Assembly (NCBI GenBank): GCA_946885335.1
Contig: CAMPGG010000028.1
Location: 1 to 18,859, forward strand
DNA from: an uncultured Chitinophagaceae bacterium
GTDB taxonomy: Bacteria; Bacteroidota; Bacteroidia; Chitinophagales; Chitinophagaceae
DNA length: 18,859 nucleotides
Direction of reading: 5' to 3'
Part shown: piece after piece, positions 1 through 8,291 of the stretch
Position numbering within the stretch: the stretch's first letter is position 1
Layout of the letters: each line of letters begins with the position of its first letter
Made by a program: the position numbers and the translations under genes
The notes under the pieces: generated by a model
Told to the model about the DNA's origin: nothing
What the model saw: the letters and a program-made list of their open reading frames with translations, nothing else
Database searches by the model: none

Positions 1-1076
1 GTTTCCGTTATATGATCCGAAAAACGGATGACCGGGTCATTATTTTCTTCCAGTAATTTTTGCAGCAGTTCTTTCCGGTCAAGTAGGGGGAGAGATTTTA
101 AATTTTTTCCATCCAGGCTCAGCATATCGAACACATAATAAACCAGGGGCATATCATAGTTGTCTTCATACTGCTGAAGCTTTTGAAAATCCGGTTTATT
201 ATCATTCAGCAATACCACTTCGCCATCAAGAATCACGGAATGTTTTATATTTTTCAATGATTCGGTTATCACCGCGAATTTGTCAATGAACGAAAGTCCA
301 TTGCGGGAATAAAATTTCACTTTTCCATTATTTACTTCTGCTACGGCGCGGTAACCATCCCATTTAATTTCAAAGATCCATTCCTTATCATCAAATGGAT
401 TATCTGTTAATGTAGCCAGCATGGGTTTGTGATAATCTGCCAGCTTCATGGATGATTTTGGAAACCGGATATTTACCCGGGGTCGGGGAGGGTCAGGTTC
501 CTTCTTTTTTTTTTCTCCTGCTTTTTTGTCTTTGGCTGAAACAAAATCTTCGCTGTTGTATTTATCATCTACGGCATATTTATCCCGGTGTTTAACTAAC
601 AGCCATGGATCACCACTTGATTGATCATTTTTAATTTTTACAAGGGCAAACTCTCCCTTCAACCTTTTGCCTTTTATGCTGAATTTAATTTGTCCTTTTT
701 TAAGAGATGCCAGTGCCTGCTTTTCCGTAATAGGTTCGCTTTTTTCATTGACAGGTGTAAAAGTTCCCTCGTCCCATATCATCACCATACCGGCTCCATA
801 ATTTCCTTTTGGAATTTCTCCTTCAAAACTGATATAATCCACCGGGTGATCTTCAACCATCATCGCCAGGCGTTTATCTTTTGGGTTTAGCGAAGGACCT
901 TTGGGCACTGCCCAACTTTTAAGTACACCATCCAACTCTAACCTGAAATCATAATGCAGGCGGCTGGCATGATGACGTTGCACCACGAATCGGTATTTTT
1001 TATCCTTGCTTTTGCTTCCCGCGGGTTCCGGCGTGTCCTGAAACTTTCTTTTCTGTTTATATTTTGTCAGCGTCAT
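1..1076 (-). CDS. ligD: ATP-dependent DNA ligase LigD, N-terminal part (cut by window edge)
   Basis: Multidomain end-joining ligase that processes and seals double-strand breaks held by Ku. The frame is open from the ATG at 1076 to base 3, giving 358 codons. Residues about 28-165 form the 3'-phosphoesterase domain, with HHASRLHYDFRLELDG (35-50) carrying its conserved His/Arg residues. A Lys/Pro/Glu-rich linker follows (about 181-200). The nucleotidyltransferase domain then begins; EIKWDGYR (236-243) is ligase motif I, with K238 the expected adenylated lysine, and DGEVV (284-288) is a later motif. This phosphoesterase-ligase order predicts the rest of the ligase and probably a polymerase domain beyond the left edge, which I cannot see. 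The start is fixed by overlap with the ku stop (TGATG, one shared base), implying translational coupling. Confidence 0.95.
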   Translation of the reverse strand, partial: MTLTKYKQKRKFQDTPEPAGSKSKDKKYRFVVQRHHASRLHYDFRLELDGVLKSWAVPKGPSLNPKDKRLAMMVEDHPVDYISFEGEIPKGNYGAGMVMIWDEGTFTPVNEKSEPITEKQALASLKKGQIKFSIKGKRLKGEFALVKIKNDQSSGDPWLLVKHRDKYAVDDKYNSEDFVSAKDKKAGEKKKKEPDPPRPRVNIRFPKSSMKLADYHKPMLATLTDNPFDDKEWIFEIKWDGYRAVAEVNNGKVKFYSRNGLSFIDKFAVITESLKNIKHSVILDGEVVLLNDNKPDFQKLQQYEDNYDMPLVYYVFDMLSLDGKNLKSLPLLDRKELLQKLLEENNDPVIRFSDHITE

Positions 1077-1849
1077 CAGGATGCTTTTCTGGTTTTTGTT
1101 TCAAGACTTTCTTTCAATTGAGCCATAAGGTCTTTAGATTTTGAGTGCACGACCCGCATAGCCGGTGCAGTGAATTTCTTGCCTTTTGCTTTGGCTTTGA
1201 TCAGTTTCATTAACTGCTCCGTGTAAGTGTCTTTATATTTTTCAATGTCAAATTTTCCGCTCAGTTGATCTATGAGTGCAAGCGCCATTTTTAATTCAGC
1301 AGGTTTACTTGCGGTATCAGGAATATTTAATTCATCCGGTTTTCTAATTTCTTCAGCAAACCTGATCTTCTGTAAAACCAAAACATCATTGATTACTTTA
1401 ATAACTCCCAGGCTTTGTTTTGTACGCATTACATAATTGCCTAATCCTGCTTTACCAGATTTCTTCAATGCGTCTCTCAGTAATGCATAGGGTCTAACAC
1501 CTGATTTATCCGGTTCAAGATAATAAGGCGTTTCATAATACATACTATCTATGGATTTAAGATCTACGAATTGCTCTATCTCTATGACCTTTGATTTTTC
1601 CGGGCTCGCTTTTTCAAAATCTTCATCTGTCAGCACTACATATTGATCATCCATTTTATATCCTTTCACAATGTTTTCATAGGGCACTACTTTGCCTGTG
1701 TTAGCATTGACCCTTTGAAATTTTATGTTTGCATGATCTTTTTTATCCAGCATATCAAGGTCCAGTTCGCTGGCCTGAACAGCACTGAACATTTTAACCG
1801 GGATGTTTACCAGGCCGAATCCAATCGACCCTGTCCATATCGCTCTCAT
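1076..1849 (-). CDS. ku: Ku protein, non-homologous end joining
   Basis: Homodimeric DNA-end-binding protein that threads onto broken ends and recruits LigD. From the ATG at 1849 it has 257 residues, the usual size for a short bacterial Ku. It opens with the family signature MRAIWTGSIGFGLVNIPVKM, and the Ku core runs to about residue 220, including YYLEPDKSGVRPYALLRDAL. The C-terminus is lysine-rich (KLIKAKAKGKKF and KTRKAS), as in bacterial Ku tails that contact DNA or LigD. An in-frame ATG 16 codons upstream at 1897 would add a hydrophobic stretch absent from the family, so I reject it. It is first gene of a ku-ligD operon; its upstream region carries an 18-bp palindrome and a TCTGGC-type promoter candidate. 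Confidence 0.95.
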   Translation of the reverse strand: MRAIWTGSIGFGLVNIPVKMFSAVQASELDLDMLDKKDHANIKFQRVNANTGKVVPYENIVKGYKMDDQYVVLTDEDFEKASPEKSKVIEIEQFVDLKSIDSMYYETPYYLEPDKSGVRPYALLRDALKKSGKAGLGNYVMRTKQSLGVIKVINDVLVLQKIRFAEEIRKPDELNIPDTASKPAELKMALALIDQLSGKFDIEKYKDTYTEQLMKLIKAKAKGKKFTAPAMRVVHSKSKDLMAQLKESLETKTRKAS

Positions 1850-1871
1850 ATCTGTAGATTTAAAATATAAA

Positions 1872-1890
1872 TAAAAAAATCTATGCCAGA
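1872..1890 (-). promoter_or_regulatory. Candidate alternative-sigma promoter element for ku-ligD
   Basis: On the minus strand the element reads TCTGGCATAGATTTTTTTA. It matches the element before the DUF1328 gene (9424-9442) at 15 of 19 positions, and both have TGGC at the same distance from a T-run. The second G lies 37 nt before the ku ATG. It resembles the -24 half of a sigma-54 promoter, but the -12 GC is TT here, so a standard sigma-54 site is not shown. The T-rich half also raises the chance of coincidence. Confidence 0.3.
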
Positions 1891-1921
1891 TGAGCAATCA
1901 TTTTCTCTTTGAATCAGATTA

Positions 1922-1939
1922 TGTAGAGTTGACTCTACA
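1922..1939. promoter_or_regulatory. 18-bp palindrome TGTAGA-N6-TCTACA, candidate operator of ku-ligD
   Basis: The site is TGTAGAGT-TG-ACTCTACA, with perfect 8-bp arms and a 2-bp centre. It lies 73 bp upstream of the ku ATG and 31 bp upstream of the TCTGGC promoter candidate, with no hairpin-plus-T-run character. The same TGTAGA-N6-TCTACA architecture recurs at 9274-9291 before the SDR gene. This fits a binding site for a dimeric regulator; the regulator is unknown. Confidence 0.45.
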
Positions 1940-2077
1940 ATAAGATCTGGTATTACTTATATCGTTAACTGAAAAATAATTGGTACGGTTTTTCGTAATT
2001 ATTATATAAGAAACATTACTTCAAAATAATTTACTATAAACGATTTAGGGTTTTTAATTAAGGACGGTTAAACGGGA

Positions 2078-2105
2078 AAAAGCTTCGGTATCTACCGAAG
2101 CTTTT
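2078..2105 (-). terminator. Rho-independent terminator of the rpoN-kinase operon
   Basis: Thirteen-base perfect arms, AAAAGCTTCGGTA and TACCGAAGCTTTT, surround a 2-base centre; in practice this is a GC-rich stem with a small loop. It lies about 30-57 nt past the stop of the REC-PAS kinase. On the minus strand it ends in a run of five T. On the plus strand it is followed by TTTTAATTTTTT, so it could work in both directions, though only minus-strand genes flank it. Confidence 0.85.
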
Positions 2106-2134
2106 AATTTTTTACGATGTCCCAGGATGAGTTT

Positions 2135-3571
2135 TTATGCAACGGGAAAACTTACCGTAAACTTGGTTCCAAAATTCACCATTGAATTTACTTCTATTTG
2201 TGCCTTGTGTGATTGAATGATATTCAACGTAGCGGCCAACCCAAGTCCCATTCCATTTCTTTTAGAAGTAAAATAAGGTTCAAAAAGGCGGCTTAAATTT
2301 TCTTCGTTTACGCCCGTACCGTTATCTGCAATGGTTACGGTATGCATGTCTTTTCCAAATTCAACGCCTATCTGCAATACACCTTTCTCTTCTTCCATGG
2401 CTTCAATGGAATTGATAATGATATTTAAAAAGGCAATCTTTAGTTTTTCTTTATCAGCAATAATGTATGCAGGTCTTTCATCATATTTGATCTGCATTTT
2501 AATTTTTTGCAAAGTGATGCGGTCCAGTGCTTCGGAAACCGTTTCGTCAAGAATACCTTGCAATAATTTTTTCTCCAGTTTCATTTCTGCGGGCCTGGAG
2601 GAGTTCAGTAATTCAGTGATCAATCCACCAATCCGTTTACTGTTACGATCTATGATCTGGAGATAAGGAGAAAATTTATCATCTATTGCTTCATGTTGTA
2701 ATTGTTCAACAGATAAATTAATATTATTCAGTGGGTTCCTTACTTCATGCGCTAATGTTCTAACGAGTCGGCCGGCAGCAGCCAGTTTTTCAGCTTGTAA
2801 CGTTGCCTTCTCTGCTTTCTTCAATAAGGTTATGTCATGGATCATTCCCTGCAGGTAAGTATTTTCTTCATCAAACTGTTTGGTAGCGGATAAAATACAT
2901 GTTCGTTTGATATTATTTTTTCCGCTCAATTCAATTTCAACATCAAAAATTTCATTCTTTGTTTTCAGTTGTTGTAAAATCTTATCGTATTGATCTTTTG
3001 GAATAAAATCTTCAAGACCCATGCTGATCAATTCTTCCGGGGCATATCCTGTTAAAGCTGAAGTAGCTTTATTAGCGTGTTTAAATCGAAGATCTTCATT
3101 TGCAACAAATACCGCATCTTTTGAATGTTCAAACATGCTGCGATATTTTCTTTCGTTGGCTTTTAAAGCTTTGAGTGAAGAAGATCTCTCAAGTGAATAC
3201 CGAATACAACGTTCCAGTTTTTCGGTGCTGAGTTCTGTTTTTACCAGGTAGTCAGCTGCACCAATATGCATCGCTTCTTTATCAATCGATTGATTTCCTT
3301 TACCGGTTAACAGTACGATCGGTTCTTCACATTCCATTTCAATGGCTTCTTTCAAAAGATCGATACCTGTTTTTGCGCCGAGGCGATAATCAACCAGGTA
3401 AAGATCAAATTCATGGGTGCGCATTCTTTCAAGCGCCTGTGAATAATTGTAACACCATTCAATGTCAAAATTATTAGAATCTATTTGTTTGATATATTCA
3501 CTCGTAATGAAGAAATCATCTTCATCATCATCTATGATAAGGATACGTGTATTATTTTTTGAAGATGGCAT
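2135..3571 (-). CDS. REC-PAS hybrid histidine kinase
   Basis: Soluble histidine kinase with an N-terminal receiver, 478 residues from the ATG at 3571. REC spans about 9-125, with acidic pocket D14-D16, phospho-acceptor D61 (LVDYRLG) and K111. PAS spans about 143-250, ending in the PAC-like IHDIT. HisKA follows, with H275 in LAHEVRNPL. HATPase carries the N box at N387, DNGTG (416-420) and GMGLGL (440-445), so all catalytic motifs are intact. There is no membrane segment, so it senses or relays signals in the cytoplasm. REC before kinase suggests that another kinase tunes it, plausibly the one encoded directly upstream. A start at 3670 would run 89 bp into the preceding gene; the ATG at 3571 leaves a 10-bp gap and begins right before REC. 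It is last in the operon, before the hairpin at 2078-2105. Confidence 0.92.
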   Translation of the reverse strand: MPSSKNNTRILIIDDDEDDFFITSEYIKQIDSNNFDIEWCYNYSQALERMRTHEFDLYLVDYRLGAKTGIDLLKEAIEMECEEPIVLLTGKGNQSIDKEAMHIGAADYLVKTELSTEKLERCIRYSLERSSSLKALKANERKYRSMFEHSKDAVFVANEDLRFKHANKATSALTGYAPEELISMGLEDFIPKDQYDKILQQLKTKNEIFDVEIELSGKNNIKRTCILSATKQFDEENTYLQGMIHDITLLKKAEKATLQAEKLAAAGRLVRTLAHEVRNPLNNINLSVEQLQHEAIDDKFSPYLQIIDRNSKRIGGLITELLNSSRPAEMKLEKKLLQGILDETVSEALDRITLQKIKMQIKYDERPAYIIADKEKLKIAFLNIIINSIEAMEEEKGVLQIGVEFGKDMHTVTIADNGTGVNEENLSRLFEPYFTSKRNGMGLGLAATLNIIQSHKAQIEVNSMVNFGTKFTVSFPVA

Positions 3572-3581
3572 TAAAGAATTT

Positions 3582-5180
3582 TTATGGGGTTTCGGGTAAA
3601 ATAATGGTAAAGGTTGCTCCCTGCATCGGTTTGCCCTCTGCATAAATGACGCCTTTATGGTGGTCCACAATTTTTTTGCAAATAGAAAGTCCTATGCCCG
3701 TGCCCGGGTATTCCGCTTTGCTGTGCAATCTTTGAAATATCTGGAATATTTTTCTTGAGTATTCTTCTTCAAATCCAATTCCATTATCTGAAATAGTTAC
3801 CTGGTGCCAATTTTTGGATTCATCAAGCATATGATAGGATATCTCTTTGGCAATAAGCTTCCTGCTTTGAATTTTTATGATTGGTTGTTTATCCGGCATT
3901 CTGAATTTGATTGCATTGCCAATGATATTGATAAATAGCTGGCTTAGTTGACCCGGGATGCAGGTTATATCGGGTAATTTTCCCACCTCTACTTTTGTAT
4001 TTGTTTCTTCTATGGGTAATTCCAAATCACTCAATGCTTTATTCACCACTATATTTAATGAACATTTTTCTGCAACCACAGCGGAACTTGTTGTCCTGGA
4101 ATATTCTAATAAATTATCTATCAGCATCCGCATATTACTGGTTGCATTAAGCATGCGATTAATGTATGCATTACCGTCATCATCCAGGCGATCTGAAAAT
4201 TTTTGTTGTAAACGTTCGCTGAAGGTGGTGAGTTTTCTTAATGGTTCCTGCAAATCGTGTGATGCGATGTATGCAAATTCTTCCAATTCTTTATTACTGC
4301 GATCCAGGTCCTTCACTTTTTCTTCCAGGCTTCTTTCATAATCCCTTAGTCGGCTGATATCCCGGCTGGTTCCAATGATCTGGGTTGGATTACCATTTTC
4401 ATCCCGTATAAGCCGGCTGTATGATTCAATTCTCTTTTGGGCTTTATCATTGGTGAAAATCTCGTATTCCCAGGTATATTCATTAATATTTTTTTCCAAA
4501 AACATTTTTCTTTTTTCCAGCATGGTCTTTACCTGCGATGGATCCATGTGTTTGAAATAAATATCTTCATCCACTTTTAAACGTTCGCGGTCTTTTACAG
4601 GATCATAACCAAACAAGAGATACATTCCATCTGACCAGTGAATGCTTTCCGTTGCAAAATTATATTCCCAGGTGCCATACTTTAACAACCTTTCATTTTC
4701 ATGCATCAATGATTTAAAATTCAGGATATCCTCATTATATGCTGACTGGTTTGTTAACTGGCTTGCTGTAAATAATATATTATAGGGTTTGTTCTGAACA
4801 TTTTTATCAACCACCTGTCCTTCAATTTTGTATAATACAGGTGATCCGTCCCTTGTTAGCAGGTGGCATTTAATTGAAAGGGTTTCCATTTCCTCCTGCT
4901 CCCTGAAATGTGAAATGGCCTCCGCCACAACCGGCCTGTCATCAGGTGAGATAAAGGAAAATAAGTCGTTATTTATTTTACTTAAATCCTGAACCGTATA
5001 ACCAAGTATAGAAGATATCTTATTATTTAAGAAGGAGATCTTTTCATCTTCCGTATTGTAAATAAAAAGGATAGCAGGAAAAAGATCGGATAACTTTTGA
5101 AGTATAACTTCCGATCCCTTTCCATTATCCACCAAAATTTTCACAAGATCCGTACCTGCTTTTATGGTCTTTTCACCCAT
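3582..5180 (-). CDS. PAS-PAS sensor histidine kinase
   Basis: Cytoplasmic kinase of 532 residues with no membrane segment or signal peptide. The first PAS lies at about 30-140 (ILFIYNTEDEKISFLNN) and the second PAS/PAC at about 165-280 (YGTWEYNFATESIHWSDGMYLLFGYDP to GTSRDISRL). A short coiled coil follows (281-300). HisKA has H308 in ASHDLQEPLRK, the H-box form typical of phytochrome-like Bacteroidota kinases. HATPase shows N422 (GNAIKF), DNGIG (465-469) and GTGIGL (493-498). The start lies 2 bp after the stop of the NtrC-type regulator gene, so the two are almost certainly co-transcribed. The obvious phosphotransfer candidates are the upstream activator and the REC domain of the kinase encoded downstream. 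The sensed ligand cannot be read from sequence. Confidence 0.93.
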   Translation of the reverse strand: MGEKTIKAGTDLVKILVDNGKGSEVILQKLSDLFPAILFIYNTEDEKISFLNNKISSILGYTVQDLSKINNDLFSFISPDDRPVVAEAISHFREQEEMETLSIKCHLLTRDGSPVLYKIEGQVVDKNVQNKPYNILFTASQLTNQSAYNEDILNFKSLMHENERLLKYGTWEYNFATESIHWSDGMYLLFGYDPVKDRERLKVDEDIYFKHMDPSQVKTMLEKRKMFLEKNINEYTWEYEIFTNDKAQKRIESYSRLIRDENGNPTQIIGTSRDISRLRDYERSLEEKVKDLDRSNKELEEFAYIASHDLQEPLRKLTTFSERLQQKFSDRLDDDGNAYINRMLNATSNMRMLIDNLLEYSRTTSSAVVAEKCSLNIVVNKALSDLELPIEETNTKVEVGKLPDITCIPGQLSQLFINIIGNAIKFRMPDKQPIIKIQSRKLIAKEISYHMLDESKNWHQVTISDNGIGFEEEYSRKIFQIFQRLHSKAEYPGTGIGLSICKKIVDHHKGVIYAEGKPMQGATFTIILPETP

Positions 5181-5182
5181 GG

Positions 5183-6652
5183 TTAACCATTGTTAAACTC
5201 ATTATAGAGTTTCATCTTATTATATAATGTCTTTCTATCTATATTCAACAATTTGGCTGCTTTGCTTTTGTTGAAGTTCACTTTTTTTAGTGCCTGTAAG
5301 ATGGCTTCGTATTCTGCATCTATACCTGCGGCTTTGAGGTTTATGGGCGATGTCCTGGATTGTCCTGATAAATTGGATTCAGGATGAAATGGCTGATCAT
5401 GATTTTCATGCGTGGGCTCAGGTTGCTGATCAAATTGCAATTTTGAAAAATTAGAGATCTCGAATGGAAGACAATGTGCTTCTATAATATCTCCGTCAGT
5501 TAACAGCGTTGCTCTTTTTACAACATTCTTCATTTCACGCAGGTTACCATACCACACATAACGTCTGAAAATATCTTCCACTTCCTGGCTGAAGCCCTTA
5601 ACATTTTTATTCAGTTCTTCATTTGTAAGCTTTAGAAAATGATAGGCAAATACCATGATATCTTCTTTTCTTTCCCGAAGCGGTGGAACATCAATAGTAA
5701 ATTCATTAAAGCGATGGTAAAGATCTTCGCGGAATTTTCCCTGGCGGGCGGCATCCCAAAGTTTTTCATTACTTGCCACAATGATGCGTACATCTAAATC
5801 AATGTCTTTAACACCACCTACACGGCGCATTTTTCTTTCCTGCACAACCCTTAATAAAGCTACCTGTATATCATAACTAAGATTACCAACTTCATCCAGG
5901 AAAATGGTACCGCCATTTGCGATTTCAAAGTTTCCTATTTTCTGGTTGATGGCCCCGGTGAATGAACCTTTTTCATGTCCAAATAATTCACTGCCGGCTA
6001 ATTCTTTTGACAGCGCACCGCAATCAATAGCTACAAATGGTTTATTGCTGCGCATACTTTTCTTATGAATCTGTTGCGCAATGGCTTCCTTACCACTACC
6101 ACTTTCACCATAAACAATGATGCTGTAATTAGTAGGCGCCACTCTTTCTATTTGCTGAATGATATTTTTGAAAGATGAACTGTCGCCAAAAATATATTTC
6201 TGTGTTGGTCCTTCTTTTACCGGTGCCGGTTTTTTCTCAACATTGTTTTCAGCTGCCTGCCCATTCGTTTTTTCCGCTGCAACAAATGGTTGCGGGTTAA
6301 CCAATGCTTTTTTAATGGTCATTAAAATTTCATCCGGGATCAATGGCTTGGTGACATAATCATATGCCCCGGATTTTATTACATCAACAGCTGTTTTGAT
6401 ATCGCTGTAACCTGTAATAATGATTACCGGAACGGAAGGATACATGTTCTTTATCTTTTCCAGTATCACTTTACCATCCATATCTTCTAAACGAAAATCT
6501 GTTAATACCAGGTTAGGCTCCCAGGTATTTAAAATTTCCATAGCTTTTTTGCCGGATAAGGCTTCGTTCACTTCAAAATCGTGGCGTGAAAGAAAGCGTT
6601 TTAATAACATACACATATCCCGGTCATCATCAATTACAAGAATTCTTTGCAT
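5183..6652 (-). CDS. NtrC-family sigma-54 activator response regulator
   Basis: Enhancer-binding protein that hydrolyses ATP to open sigma-54 promoters when phosphorylated. It has 489 residues. REC (1-118) has D8-D10, phospho-acceptor D52 (LTDFRL), T80 and K102. A Gln/Pro/Lys-rich linker covers about 119-150. The AAA+ domain (about 153-395) has Walker A GESGSGKE (182-189), the sigma-54 contact loop as GSFTGA (229-234) and Walker B TIFLDE (249-254). A Pro/His/Gln-rich linker leads to a Fis-type helix-turn-helix at about 448-485 (NKSKAAKLLNIDRKTLYNKM). The loop has Ser where GAFTGA has Ala, a tolerated variant in this family. The gene lies 50 bp downstream of rpoN and 2 bp upstream of the PAS-PAS kinase gene, which makes a cognate pair likely. 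Target genes are unknown. Confidence 0.95.
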   Translation of the reverse strand: MQRILVIDDDRDMCMLLKRFLSRHDFEVNEALSGKKAMEILNTWEPNLVLTDFRLEDMDGKVILEKIKNMYPSVPVIIITGYSDIKTAVDVIKSGAYDYVTKPLIPDEILMTIKKALVNPQPFVAAEKTNGQAAENNVEKKPAPVKEGPTQKYIFGDSSSFKNIIQQIERVAPTNYSIIVYGESGSGKEAIAQQIHKKSMRSNKPFVAIDCGALSKELAGSELFGHEKGSFTGAINQKIGNFEIANGGTIFLDEVGNLSYDIQVALLRVVQERKMRRVGGVKDIDLDVRIIVASNEKLWDAARQGKFREDLYHRFNEFTIDVPPLRERKEDIMVFAYHFLKLTNEELNKNVKGFSQEVEDIFRRYVWYGNLREMKNVVKRATLLTDGDIIEAHCLPFEISNFSKLQFDQQPEPTHENHDQPFHPESNLSGQSRTSPINLKAAGIDAEYEAILQALKKVNFNKSKAAKLLNIDRKTLYNKMKLYNEFNNG

Positions 6653-6702
6653 ATTTTGGTTTTTTTACTTTTTCAAATTTACTTTATTTGTTAAGGAATA
6701 CA

Positions 6703-8124
6703 TCAGGCCCATAATGACCGCATCTGTGCAACAGGTATTTGTAATTGTTCCCGGTATTTGGCAACTGTTCTGCGGGCTATCGAAAATCCTTTTTCTGCCA
6801 AAATAGTTACCAATTGCTGATCTGTATATGGATTTTTTTTGTCCTCCGTTTCAATTAATTCCTCTAAAGTTGTTTGTATTACCCGGTTACTGATAACTTT
6901 TCCTTTTTCATTGGCGATGCCTTCTGTGAAAAGATCTTTCAGGAGGATTGTTCCAAAGGGTGTTTCAACATATTTATTACAGGTAATGCGGGATACGGTT
7001 GATATATCAACACCGATCATATCCGCAATGTTTTTTAAGATCATGGGTTTTAACAATCTTACATCACCTTCACGGAAATAATCATATTGAAAATGTAAGA
7101 TGGCCTTGATCACTTTCAGCATCGTGCCTTCCCGCTGGCGAATGGCATTAACAAACCATTGAGCAGCATTCAATTTGTTTTTTAAATATTGCTGGGTGGC
7201 CTTATCCGCTTTGTTGCCATTTCCTTTGGCTTCAATCATTTCTTTCCAGCTGCTGTTAATATGTAGTGATGATGAACGCTGTTTATAAAGAAATGCTTCC
7301 AGGTAATCATCTTCCTGTACTATAATAAAATCTGGTAAAATATTCTGATTCACTTCGGTTGAACTGGCAGATTCAGCAATCGGTTTCATTTTTAATTTAC
7401 CGATCAATTGCATAATGATCACCAATTCGTCTTCTTCTACATGCAGGTCATGCATAATTTTTTCGAGGTTGCGACGGCGCAGGTCATTGAAATGATTTTC
7501 AATTAACAAAGTCGCAAGCCTTACATCCGGGCGCTTCTGGTTCATTTTCTTTAGTTGCAGCAGGTAGCATTCATTGATGCTGCGGCTGCCAACGCCAATG
7601 GGCTCCAGTTGCTGTATCTTCATCAACACTGATTCAACTTCCTCCGTTTCAATCCAACGTTTATGCTTGAACGAAAAATCATCTGCCAGCGCCTGGATAT
7701 CCAAATCCAGCATTCCATGATTGTTCAGCGAATCAATGATGAACTCAGCAAGTACTAATTCTTCTGGCGTATGTTCCAGGTAATGGAACTGCATTTTAAT
7801 ATCCTTTCTGAAATCTGTTAATTCAGCCATCGGTCTTTCAGGAAAATTCTCCGTATGCCAGAAGTTTTCGCATTCCGTTTTATAATCCGGAATATCGTCG
7901 TTTTCAAATTCATCATAATCCGAATAATCCTGGACTACTTCCATTTCTTTTTCTGGCAAAGGCTCTTCTTCACTTTTTTCTTCATCCAGCAAAGGATTTT
8001 CTTCTATTTCCTGGTTGATGCGCTGTTCCAGTTCAAGAGAATTCAGGTGAAATAAATTGAGTAATTGTATCTGTTGAGGTAAAATCTTTAACTGTTGCTT
8101 TTGCGATAGGTTTTGGTGAAGCAT
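6703..8124 (-). CDS. rpoN: RNA polymerase sigma-54 factor RpoN
   Basis: Alternative sigma factor that recognises -24/-12 promoters and needs an AAA+ activator. It has 473 residues, normal length. The Gln/Leu-rich activator-interacting region I is at 1-50 (QKQQLKILPQQIQLLNLFHL). A strongly acidic region II follows at about 45-85. Core binding occupies the middle, and a helix-turn-helix lies near KNIADMIGVDISTVSRITCNKYV. The diagnostic RpoN box ARRTVAKYRE is intact at 450-459. Synteny with an NtrC-type activator and two kinases is notable because rpoN genes often stand apart from dedicated activators. Upstream are a -24/-12-like element (8147-8165) and a 20-bp palindrome (8292-8311), suggesting autoregulation and an added control input. 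Confidence 0.97.
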   Translation of the reverse strand: MLHQNLSQKQQLKILPQQIQLLNLFHLNSLELEQRINQEIEENPLLDEEKSEEEPLPEKEMEVVQDYSDYDEFENDDIPDYKTECENFWHTENFPERPMAELTDFRKDIKMQFHYLEHTPEELVLAEFIIDSLNNHGMLDLDIQALADDFSFKHKRWIETEEVESVLMKIQQLEPIGVGSRSINECYLLQLKKMNQKRPDVRLATLLIENHFNDLRRRNLEKIMHDLHVEEDELVIIMQLIGKLKMKPIAESASSTEVNQNILPDFIIVQEDDYLEAFLYKQRSSSLHINSSWKEMIEAKGNGNKADKATQQYLKNKLNAAQWFVNAIRQREGTMLKVIKAILHFQYDYFREGDVRLLKPMILKNIADMIGVDISTVSRITCNKYVETPFGTILLKDLFTEGIANEKGKVISNRVIQTTLEELIETEDKKNPYTDQQLVTILAEKGFSIARRTVAKYREQLQIPVAQMRSLWA

Positions 8125-8146
8125 ATCTCTAGGTTTTCACACTATA

Positions 8147-8165
8147 GCGCAAGCATAACACCAAA
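8147..8165 (-). promoter_or_regulatory. Candidate sigma-54 (-24/-12) promoter of rpoN
   Basis: On the minus strand the element reads TTTGGTGTTATGCTTGCGC. GG at 8162-8161 and GC at 8150-8149 have the exact 12-base register of sigma-54 promoters, and the -12 half is a full TTGC. The -24 half is TGGTGT instead of TGGCAC. Predicted transcription start is near 8137, about 13 nt before the rpoN ATG. No good TAnnTTTG -7 box sits at the spacing expected for the housekeeping sigma. This supports, but does not prove, rpoN autoregulation. Confidence 0.45.
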
Positions 8166-8291
8166 CTTTAAAAATGGGGAAATAAAAATTATTCACATGG
8201 CATAAATCCGTGCAATTCAAATACTAGAAGCTGTTTTCAGTTTTTTAAATGCTCAGAAATAATTTACGTAAACAGCAAAAAGATTCAGGGG

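Noticed and set aside
621..890. Plus-strand open frame opposite ligD
   Set aside because: It lies antisense to a clearly conserved LigD frame and its translation shows no recognisable domain; it reflects low-stop A/T-rich antisense sequence.
1850..1897. N-terminal extension of Ku from an upstream ATG
   Set aside because: The added residues are hydrophobic and absent from the family; MRAIW is the universal opening. The TCTGGC element would also lie within this coding stretch.
3572..3670. Longer start for the REC-PAS kinase
   Set aside because: It would overlap the upstream kinase gene by 89 bp with no conserved residues before the REC domain.
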